64,000 nt of DNA, from the NCBI GenBank assembly GCA_014655195.1, contig BNBH01000016.1, positions 62,001-126,000 of the forward strand, in the 5' to 3' direction. Below the pieces are notes generated by a model. It ran no database searches, was not told the origin of the DNA, and saw only the letters and a program-made list of their open reading frames with translations. Source of the DNA: Streptomyces cellulosae. Lineage in GTDB: Bacteria > Actinomycetota > Actinomycetes > Streptomycetales > Streptomycetaceae. The position numbers and the translations under genes were made by a program. Shown one piece after another: positions 59,101 through 64,000 of the stretch. Numbering within the stretch: position 1 is the first letter of the stretch; each line of letters opens with the position of its first letter.

Positions 59101-59738
59101 AAGCCGCCGAGGCGCGCGATCGCGACGGCGGGCAGCACCACCAGGCCGAGCAGCATCAGCGTGGCCTGCAGGACGTGCGTAAGGCTGACGGCGAGGAAGC
59201 CGCCCAGGCACGAGTAGATGACGATCAGCAGCCCGGTGAGGGTGACGCCGACGGTGAAGCGCAGGTCGAAGACGGTCTCGAACAGCAGTCCGCCCGCCAC
59301 CAGACCGCTGGCGACGTACACGGTGAAGAAGACGAGGGTGACCGCGGCGGAGACCAGCCGCAGCATGCGCGTGCGGTCCTCGAACCGCTCCTCCAGATAG
59401 CCGGACAGGGTCACCGCGTTCCCGGCGCGCTCGGTGTAGGTGCGCAGACGTGGCGCGACGAACAGCCAGTTCAGGTACGTCCCCACAGCCAGCCCGACGG
59501 GCAGCCACACGGAGCCGAGCCCGGCCGCGTAGACGGCGCCGGGCAGCGCCAGGAACAGCCAGCCGGACATGTCGCTGGCGCCCGCGGACAACGCGGCGAC
59601 CCAGGGGCCGAAGCGGCGGCCGCCGAGGGCGAAGTCCTCGAAGGTGCGCGTGCGCGTGTAGGCCCGGACCCCTGTCCCGATCAGGGCGAGCATGTACAGG
59701 ACGAACGTGGCGACGATCGGCGCGCTCAGCTGGAACAT
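56181..59738 (-). CDS. Sodium/solute symporter-PAS-GAF-PP2C-HATPase fusion sensor
   Basis: 1185-residue membrane protein. Residues 5-485: SLC5/PutP-type symporter of about 13 helices, with ASDMSGWLFLALPGA (54-68, matching the Na+-site Asp55 region of PutP), WGLGYFGQPHILARFMS and STADSQLLVSSVALTEDFYR (347-366). Then PAS (about 510-618), GAF (about 635-805), SpoIIE-type PP2C (830-1055: GGDWFDV, GDVVGHGMDA, YTDGLVETPDRD, PPDDAALLLAR, all metal ligands present) and HATPase (1065-1180; N box ELIVSELVTNAIRHAS, VTDGSG, GRGLMIVAQL). ATG at 59738 with GAGGA 6 bp upstream. The likely role: substrate or ion binding/transport alters phosphatase and kinase outputs of a partner switch. The substrate is probably proline or another small organic solute, unproven. 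Confidence 0.92.
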   Translation of the reverse strand: MFQLSAPIVATFVLYMLALIGTGVRAYTRTRTFEDFALGGRRFGPWVAALSAGASDMSGWLFLALPGAVYAAGLGSVWLPVGLAVGTYLNWLFVAPRLRTYTERAGNAVTLSGYLEERFEDRTRMLRLVSAAVTLVFFTVYVASGLVAGGLLFETVFDLRFTVGVTLTGLLIVIYSCLGGFLAVSLTHVLQATLMLLGLVVLPAVAIARLGGFGALGDALDGRQPALREFSSRVAYADGSWTAGGPLGMVAIVSLLAWGLGYFGQPHILARFMSIRSTRDVPAARRIGTGWVILVLTGATLVGLAGIGELTPALSSPDTVYIALSRLLLDPWIAGIMLVAVLAAVVSTADSQLLVSSVALTEDFYRAFLHRRASDRTLVWVGRATVVLVIVVAYVIALRGGGLLNIVAEAWAGFGAAFGPVVLLSLYWPRMTAAGAMAGIVAGAGTVLAWDSVNPLLGPLETSVYEMVPGVLAATVAALVLGRYVGRPPKRAFWRMPGGGTSSVVLTPFLTRAPVGLAMLDTDLRYVWVNEPLAQLIPLEQRIGRRLTELKPTPQYRRFEEQMRRVLETGEPVMDWEFRSEEEEPRDARAVSVSFFGVTDRHDTTVGVLYMVVDVTERWRAQSRLALLNDVGARIGSTLDVPRTAQELADEAVPTLADFVAVDLLDTVMRGEEPAPGPVGLSPVIRRAGQASAREGGCGGSLALGEAVRRAPSSPVTRCLLEGRTLVERTLDRESSPWVTEDPSIGASILKYGYSSLMVVPVRARGVTLGVATFARTERSGPFRDDDARLAEEIVSRAAVAVDNARRYTRERTAARSMQQALLPQALTGGSAVDVASWYQPADAPNGVGGDWFDVIPLSGARVALVVGDVVGHGMDAAATMGRLRTAVRTLANLDMPPDELLAHLDDLVIGLMGAHDDHEPAAAGSAFLGATCLYAVYDPVSGRCAMARAGHLPPVLVTPDGTAEVMDLPAGPPLGLGYLPFESCERELAEGSLLAFYTDGLVETPDRDIDEGIDRLGAALAVARPTLRELGRDVVDTLLTGPPPDDAALLLARTRSLPADRVASWDLPSDPAAVGTARTAAVRQLSEWGLDDLSFTTELIVSELVTNAIRHASGPVSLRLIRDRALICEVTDGSGTSPRPRHARTTDEGGRGLMIVAQLAHRWGTRHTATGKIIWTEQPFVAEG

Positions 59739-59882
59739 GTGGTCCTCGCCCGGAAGTCCCGCGATGCGCGGCACACCCTCGGTCCGGCGGGCAAAATATG
59801 ACTTCGGCGCCAAATCTACTCAGGTCGGGGCGCGGCAACCAGGGGAACGGCGGCGCCCGGGACGCCCGGCTGTGCGCCGGAA

Positions 59883-59896
59883 GGGACCTCCGGCCC
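59883..59896. promoter_or_regulatory. GGGAC-N4-GGCCC palindrome between divergent genes
   Basis: GGGACCTCCGGCCC, midway between the starts of the symporter fusion (59738, minus) and the USP gene (59997, plus). Layout resembles a DevR/OsdR box with one arm base changed. Confidence 0.35.
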
Positions 59897-59996
59897 CCTC
59901 GGCCGTACGGCGGAGGGCCCATGCGCCAGGCGGCGGACCGGGGGAAGGTGGCAGAAGGAGCAGGGGGGACGGCACGAGAGAACGCGTGGAGGCACG

Positions 59997-60872
59997 GTGA
60001 CCGGAGTGGTGGTCGTCGGAGTGGACGGGTCGGCGTCGGCCCTGGCCGCGGTGGAGACGGCGGCACGGGAGGCGCGGCTGCGGGGCGCGTCGCTGAAGGT
60101 GGTGCACGCGTTCATGTGGCCCGCGATGCACGTGCCGCTGGGCCCCTCGCCTCTCGGTCCGTCGGAGGGCGGGCTGCGGACCATGGTGGAGCGGCTGCTG
60201 GCGGAGGCCGTGGAGCGCGCCGAGGCGACCGAGCCCGAGGTGGAGGTGAGCAGCTCGGTGGTGACGGGCGAGGCGCTCACCGTCCTGGAGGCACAGTCCC
60301 GCGCCGCGGAGCTGGTGGTGGTCGGGTCGCGCGGCATGGGCGGTTTCGTCGGCCTGATGGTCGGCTCGACGGCCGTGCATCTGGCGGCGCACGGGACGTG
60401 TCCGGTGCTGGTGGTGCGCGGTGACGTGCGTACGGAGGGTCCCGTGGTGGTGGGCGTCGACGGTTCCGCCGCCGGTGAGCGGGCGGTGGACTTCGCCTTC
60501 CGGGAGGCCGAGCTGCGCGGGACGACGCTGGTGGCCGTGCACGCCTGGACCGCGTGGAACGCGCCCGTGCCGGAGCCGCAGGAGCCCACGGAGCCGTACG
60601 CGAACCCGCCGGGCGCCCTCGCGGAGGCGGAGGAACGGCTGCTGGCGGAGGCGCTGGCGGGCCACCGCGAGCTGCGTCCCGGTGTCGTGGTGGAGCCGAA
60701 GGTGGTCCACGGCCCCACCCGCGAGGCCCTGATCGAGGCCGCCCAGGGTGCCCGGCTGACGGTGGTCGGCGCGCGGGGGCGGGGCGGGTTCACGGGGTTG
60801 CTGCTGGGATCGGTCAGCCAGGCGCTGCTGCATCACGCGCCGTCGCCGGTGGCGGTGGTGCGGGGGGCCTAG
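59997..60872 (+). CDS. Universal stress protein, two USP domains
   Basis: 291 residues. Both domains have intact ATP loops: VVVGSRGMGGFVGLMVGSTA in the first and VVGARGRGGFTGLLLGSVSQ in the second; N-terminal strands are VVVVGVDGSASALAAVE and VVVGVDGSAAGERAV. GTG start with GGAGG 5 bp upstream. Divergent from the symporter-SpoIIE fusion. Unlike the other USPs of the window it keeps two complete nucleotide sites, so it is the most likely ATP-binding one. Confidence 0.95.
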   Translation: MTGVVVVGVDGSASALAAVETAAREARLRGASLKVVHAFMWPAMHVPLGPSPLGPSEGGLRTMVERLLAEAVERAEATEPEVEVSSSVVTGEALTVLEAQSRAAELVVVGSRGMGGFVGLMVGSTAVHLAAHGTCPVLVVRGDVRTEGPVVVGVDGSAAGERAVDFAFREAELRGTTLVAVHAWTAWNAPVPEPQEPTEPYANPPGALAEAEERLLAEALAGHRELRPGVVVEPKVVHGPTREALIEAAQGARLTVVGARGRGGFTGLLLGSVSQALLHHAPSPVAVVRGA

Positions 60873-60902
60873 TCGGTCTTCCGGTGGTGTGCGTACGAGA
60901 GA

Positions 60903-60930
60903 CCCGGGGCGCCGGTGCGGGCGCCCCGGG
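60903..60930. terminator. Bidirectional terminator
   Basis: CCCGGGGCGCC (60903-60913) pairs with GGCGCCCCGGG (60920-60930); 6-base loop. Between convergent genes. Confidence 0.85.
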
Positions 60931-60945
60931 CCTGTCGTGCCTGCG

Positions 60946-61569
60946 TCAGCGGAGCCGGCGGTGGCGGGCGACGACGGGGACGCGGGCCCACCGGCGGCCC
61001 AGCCCCCACACCGTGCCCGCTCCGGTCGCGGCGAGGGCGACGAGGACCGCCGCGTACACCAGGTGGTAGTCGGCGAAGGGGTTCGTCGACATGCTCGGTG
61101 AGCCGTCGGACAGATGGCGGGCCGGCGGCCACTCCGCGATCCACATCAGCGCCATCATGAGCGTGCCCGCCGCGGCCGCCGGCCACAGCGCCACACCCGT
61201 GAGCAGCGCGAGACCGACGCCGAGCAGCCCCAGCATGAACAGCCGGTCCGCCCAGGGCGCCCCGGCCCAGTCGTGGAACGTCGACTCGAGCGGCCCGGCC
61301 GCCACCGACGACAGGAAGCCCTTGGTGGGCGAACCGCCGTCGGCCCAGCCACGGCCCGACTGCGTCGCGTAGCCCAGCCCGAACGTCGTGTCGAGGAAGG
61401 CCCACAGGAAGACGAAGCCCGTCAGCAGCCGCAGCCCGGCGAGCGCGTACGCGCCCGGCGCGGGTGCGACCGCCACGTCGCCCTCGTCCATGCCCGCGGC
61501 GTGGGCCCCGCGGGCGGACGACGGCTTGGGGAACACGGGCGAACGGTGCGGGTGATCGTGGACTGCCAT
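60946..61569 (-). CDS. DoxX-like membrane protein
   Basis: 207 residues with four hydrophobic segments: YALAGLRLLTGFVFLWAFLD, LFMLGLLGVGLALLTGVAL, AAGTLMMALMWIAEW and VYAAVLVALAATGAG. The first matches the DoxX/DoxD membrane family; the loop between helix 1 and 2 is long (GYATQSGRGWADGGSPTKGF). The N-terminal 45 residues are polar with His. Start at 61569 has GGAGGGGA upstream; an ATG at 61602 is possible. DoxX proteins are linked to quinone-dependent sulfur oxidation or redox stress. GGGACCGCGGGTCCC lies about 90 bp upstream of this start. Confidence 0.82.
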   Translation of the reverse strand: MAVHDHPHRSPVFPKPSSARGAHAAGMDEGDVAVAPAPGAYALAGLRLLTGFVFLWAFLDTTFGLGYATQSGRGWADGGSPTKGFLSSVAAGPLESTFHDWAGAPWADRLFMLGLLGVGLALLTGVALWPAAAAGTLMMALMWIAEWPPARHLSDGSPSMSTNPFADYHLVYAAVLVALAATGAGTVWGLGRRWARVPVVARHRRLR

Positions 61570-61655
61570 GGTGTCCGTCCCCTCCGAGGAACTGCCCGAC
61601 ATCTCAACGCTTCTCGTTGCGCCTTCAATGTCTCGCCGCCGGGGCGCGGGTCCCA

Positions 61656-61670
61656 GGGACCGCGGGTCCC
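61656..61670. promoter_or_regulatory. Palindrome upstream of the DoxX-like gene
   Basis: GGGACCGCGGGTCCC, perfect, overlapping with GGTCCC-A-GGGACC at 61649-61661. Candidate DevR/OsdR-type or other operator. Confidence 0.45.
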
Positions 61671-61715
61671 GCGCCGGGCCCGAACGTCCCTAGGCGGAGG
61701 GGGAGTTCGGCAATG

Positions 61716-62303
61716 TCACTTGCCCCGAAGCGCGGCGAGCGCGCCCTCGAGGTTCGTCCCGCGCGGGCGGTTGTGGGGCAGCTTGCCGAGGACGACGGCC
61801 ATGCCGCAGGTGTCGGTGAGGGCGGAGAAGACCAGGCCGCCCGCGATGCCCGCGGAGAGAAGCTGGAACGCCGGGTGCACGAGCAGGCCGAGCACCAGCC
61901 CGAGCAGCACCAGCGTGCCGGCGGTGAAGCGCACCTGGCGCTCCATGCCCCACACCGCGCGGGTGTCGCAGGCCACGGGACGCTCCAGGTTCTGCCCTTC
62001 GGCCGCCCAGGCGTTGGTGCCGCCGGCGAGGGAGACGGCGGGCACGCCCTCGGCGGCGACGATCCCGGACGCCTTCTCCGAGCGCGCCCCGGAGGCGCAC
62101 ACGACGAGAAGGGCGCCGCGCTCGGCGGCCTGCCGGATCTCGGGCAGGGCGCGCTTGATCTGGTCCAGGGGGACGTTCACAGCGCCGGGCAGGTGGCCGG
62201 TGGCGTACTCGGCGGGGGTGCGGACGTCGATGACGGTGAAGTCGTCCAGCCGGGCGGCGGCCTGGGCGACGGTGAGGGTGTCCGGGGTGACGGGGGAGGT
62301 CAT
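61716..62303 (-). CDS. Rhodanese-domain protein with DUF2892 membrane tail
   Basis: 195 residues. Rhodanese domain 1-110 with active-site Cys69 in VCASGARSEKAS; then a DUF2892-type two-helix membrane region (LVLLGLVLGLLVHPAFQLLS and AGIAGGLVFSALTDTCGMAV). Rhodaneses move sulfane sulfur between donors such as thiosulfate or persulfides and acceptors. Divergent from the CstR-like gene with the operator between them. Confidence 0.93.
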   Translation of the reverse strand: MTSPVTPDTLTVAQAAARLDDFTVIDVRTPAEYATGHLPGAVNVPLDQIKRALPEIRQAAERGALLVVCASGARSEKASGIVAAEGVPAVSLAGGTNAWAAEGQNLERPVACDTRAVWGMERQVRFTAGTLVLLGLVLGLLVHPAFQLLSAGIAGGLVFSALTDTCGMAVVLGKLPHNRPRGTNLEGALAALRGK

Positions 62304-62383
62304 GGCGGGTGTGTGATCCTTCTCTGTCGGCGATCGGTGGGGGGTGGCGGTCGGTCGACGGAATGGCGGAAGCGGACGTAGAG

Positions 62384-62397
62384 TACCCCACGGGGTA
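62384..62397. promoter_or_regulatory. CsoR/CstR-type operator
   Basis: TACCCC-AC-GGGGTA: 6-bp arms flanking 2 bp, the G-tract type bound by CsoR-family repressors. Located 19 bp upstream of the repressor GTG and 81 bp from the divergent rhodanese start, so one site can control both. Confidence 0.8.
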
Positions 62398-62415
62398 TTT
62401 CGTCAGGGAGTGGAC

Positions 62416-62712
62416 GTGGACTTGGATCTCGCGGGCGCGGAGCTGAAATCCGTGCTGAACAGGCTGCGCCGGGCGCAGGGTCAGATCTCCGGCGTGATCC
62501 GGATGATCGAGGAGGGTCGCGACTGCGAGGACGTGATCACCCAGCTCGCGGCGGCCTCCCGCGCCCTGGACCGCGCCGGTTTCGCGATCATCGCCACGGG
62601 CCTGCAGAAGTGCGTGGCGGACATCGAGTCCGGCCGCGCGAACGGGGAGAACGGCGAGAGCGCGGAGGAGATGCGGGCACGGCTGGAGAAGCTGTTCCTG
62701 TCACTGGCGTGA
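62416..62712 (+). CDS. CstR-like persulfide-sensing repressor (CsoR family)
   Basis: 98-residue four-helix repressor. Cys37 in GRDCEDVITQL and Cys66 in GLQKCVADIE are 29 residues apart as in CstR and CsoR, but the position of the copper-ligand His (25 after the first Cys) is Gly62. Absence of the His plus neighbouring rhodanese and TauE genes argues for a persulfide sensor, not a copper sensor. GTG at 62416 has AGGGA 6 bp before it; GTG at 62410 is also in frame. In Staphylococcus, CstR controls sulfide-detoxifying rhodanese and TauE genes. Confidence 0.88.
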   Translation: MDLDLAGAELKSVLNRLRRAQGQISGVIRMIEEGRDCEDVITQLAAASRALDRAGFAIIATGLQKCVADIESGRANGENGESAEEMRARLEKLFLSLA

Positions 62713-63109
62713 CCCCTACGCACGCGGGCGGCTCGACTCCGCCATCGCGGAGGTGAGGCGCAGCGCGCCGCTCCGAGGGCGACCGCCGACCGCCCGGCGC
62801 ACCGGGCGGTCGCGCGATGACGCAGCCAGAGGACTGGCCGGCCCAGCCGCGCGGGGAAGGCGACCTGACGCCGCCACCGCGACGGTCCGGTACGGCGCAC
62901 CGGTAAGCCCAGCCGGTGACCGCCTGCCGCCCCGCGCACCAGGCAAGACGGCTGCGCGCAGCGCGCGATGACGCCACACGAATCCCGAGGGCCCAGCCAC
63001 TCGGACACAGCCGCCTGACGCCGCCACCGCGACGGTCCCGTGCCGTGTGGCGCGGGGGTGTCACACCCACCCCTGTACACGAGCCGCCCGCCGTACTTCG
63101 CCCGCGACC
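62713..63109. other. Gene-free region with imperfect direct repeats
   Basis: 397 bp between cstR-like and tauE-like genes. It has the hairpin GACCGCCCGG-CGCA-CCGGGCGGTC (62788-62811), likely the repressor terminator, and a pair of about 80-bp imperfect direct repeats. CCTGACGCCGCCACCGCGAC starts both exact 25-bp cores at 62864-62888 and 63014-63038 (150 bp apart). No gene seen. Confidence 0.65.
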
Positions 63110-63862
63110 TCATGACATCACCGCGTCCGCCAGCATGACCGCGGCCACCGCCAGCAGCACCGCCGCGAAGATCCGGCGCAGCGCGCTGCCCGAAAGCTTG
63201 GCCGACAGGCGTCGGCCGTCCAGCGCACCGAGAACCGCCGCTCCCGCGAACGGCCCGACGACCGCCCAGTCCAGCCCCTCCAGGGCGTCGGCGCGAAGGA
63301 GCAGCGCGGCGAGGGCGTTGACGGTGATGACGAGCAGGCTCGTGCCGACCGCTTCCCGCATGCGCAGACCGACGCCGTGCACCAGTGCCGGTACGGCGAG
63401 GAAGCCGCCGCCGACGCCGAGGACGCCGGTGACCGCGCCGAGCCCCGCTCCCGCGCCCGCCGCCCTGCCCGTCCGCAAAGGCCCCGCGGCCGGTTCCTCG
63501 GGCGGGGTGCCACGGAGCATGCGGAGCGCGGCGACGGCCGCCACGACGGCGAAGCCGGCCGTCAGCGCTGCCGCGGGCAACCGGCCGGAGAGGCCCGCGC
63601 CCAGCAGGGCGGGTCCGATACCGGCGGCCGCGAAGAGCAGCCCCGTGCGCAGCCGTACATGGCCGTCGCGGCTGTGCGCGAGCAGCGCGGTGAACGAGGT
63701 GACGGCCACGATCAGCAGGCTCGCGGTGGTGGCGGCGAGCGGGGAGAGGCCGAGCAGGTAGATCAGGGCGGGGACGGCGAGGATGCTGCCGCCGCCCCCG
63801 AGGGCGCCGAGCGCGAGGCCGGTCAGGGCCCCGGCGGCCAGGGCGAGGAGGAGCAGGCTCAC
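63110..63862 (-). CDS. TauE/SafE sulfite exporter-family protein
   Basis: 250 residues with about eight membrane helices arranged as two repeats: GLALGALGGGGSILAVPALI and TGVLGVGGGFLAVPALVH are the two family motifs. Probably exports sulfite or thiosulfate, or takes up sulfur compounds. GTG start overlaps the upstream rhodanese stop by 4 bp (GTGA), so they are one operon. With the CstR-like gene and the other rhodanese it forms a sulfide-stress module. Confidence 0.92.
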   Translation of the reverse strand: MSLLLLALAAGALTGLALGALGGGGSILAVPALIYLLGLSPLAATTASLLIVAVTSFTALLAHSRDGHVRLRTGLLFAAAGIGPALLGAGLSGRLPAAALTAGFAVVAAVAALRMLRGTPPEEPAAGPLRTGRAAGAGAGLGAVTGVLGVGGGFLAVPALVHGVGLRMREAVGTSLLVITVNALAALLLRADALEGLDWAVVGPFAGAAVLGALDGRRLSAKLSGSALRRIFAAVLLAVAAVMLADAVMS

Positions 63863-64000
63863 GAGACGCTGCCGTCCCCGCCGTACGCGCCGACGACCGG
63901 CAGTCCGGCGTCCGCCCGGTCCCGCATGCCGCCGGTCACGTCCACGGCGTCGGCGCCGCGCTCCGCGAGCAGGGCGGCGGCCTGCCGTGCCCGGTTGCCC
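63859..64000 (-). CDS. Rhodanese-domain protein, C-terminal fragment
   Basis: The last 46 codons of a gene running out of the window. It ends GNRARQAAALLAERGADAVD then VTGGMRDRADAGLPVV, which follows the active-site loop of rhodanese domains; the catalytic Cys itself should lie just before the window edge. Stop overlaps the TauE-like start. Confidence 0.85.
   Translation of the reverse strand, partial: GNRARQAAALLAERGADAVDVTGGMRDRADAGLPVVGAYGGDGSVS

Noticed and set aside
56251..60066. Long open frames in other frames over the symporter fusion (including 56403-59801 on the plus strand)
   Set aside because: Pro/Arg/His- or Gly/Asp-rich shadows of the fusion gene; no domains.
62416..62712. Copper-sensing CsoR
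   Set aside because: The His ligand is missing and the neighbours are sulfur genes, with no copper ATPase or chaperone; a CstR-like role fits better.

Overview
The window is chromosomal DNA of a Streptomyces or very close relative. The evidence is the very high G+C content with G/C at third codon positions, frequent GTG/TTG starts, and Streptomyces marker families: an SsgA-like sporulation protein, a two-domain chaplin with a sortase motif, NsdB, the PopR/ClpP3/ClpP4 regulon, a SigB-family sigma factor, a streptophobe membrane protein, DUF397 and DUF6479. The order ssgC, clpP3-clpP4, popR, sigL, long chaplin, nsdB matches, as far as I remember, descending SCO72xx gene numbers on the right arm of the S. 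coelicolor chromosome. I use that order as supporting, not decisive, evidence for orthology. I see no prophage, insertion sequence, CRISPR array, rRNA or complete tRNA.

Layout. 0-6 kb: an F420-dependent oxidoreductase, SsgC-like protein, DUF6328 membrane protein, aldo/keto reductase, RNase H and two VOC-fold proteins, with a decayed XRE regulator remnant between the last two. 6-9.7 kb: the protease/stress block. clpP3-clpP4 lie behind a PopR operator, popR converges on them, and sigL with a facing HATPase (anti-sigma-like) gene follows. 9.7-19 kb: Streptomyces-type dispersed repeats, a membrane protein, a second aldo/keto reductase with a divergent LysR regulator, DinB-like protein, adenosine deaminase with a repeat-encoded tail, a secreted PI-PLC-like protein and a secreted GH19 chitinase behind two DasR-type dre sites. 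19-31 kb: SPW and GlsB/YeaQ stress membrane proteins, a GNAT enzyme, a deaminase, the chaplin, a secreted peptidase-like hydrolase, a baeRF protein, a PAS-PP2C protein with altered metal ligands, nsdB and an APH-fold kinase. 31-48.8 kb: a cell-wall amidase, a universal stress protein (USP), DUF397, phenylacetate-CoA ligase with a palindromic operator and a TetR regulator, a serine hydrolase, an FAD enzyme, a Ser/Thr kinase fused to eight TPR units, a Cys-rich copper-type protein, NUDIX, a small ECF sigma factor with a membrane partner, and two membrane-linked glycosyltransferases.

48.8-61.7 kb looks like a stress or low-oxygen island: two CorC-type CBS/CNNM membrane proteins, phosphoketolase, three USP genes (one frameshifted), a DoxX-like membrane protein, and the most unusual gene in the window, a 1185-residue fusion of a PutP-type sodium/solute symporter to PAS, GAF, PP2C/SpoIIE phosphatase and HATPase domains. 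Several promoters here carry GGGNCC-type palindromes like DevR/OsdR boxes.

61.7-64 kb is a sulfur/persulfide module: a rhodanese with a membrane tail, a CstR-like repressor (two Cys, no His) divergent from it across a TACCCC-AC-GGGGTA operator, a TauE/SafE exporter, and a second rhodanese cut by the window edge.

Coordinates were read by eye; starts were chosen by ribosome-binding site and homology and are less certain than stops.
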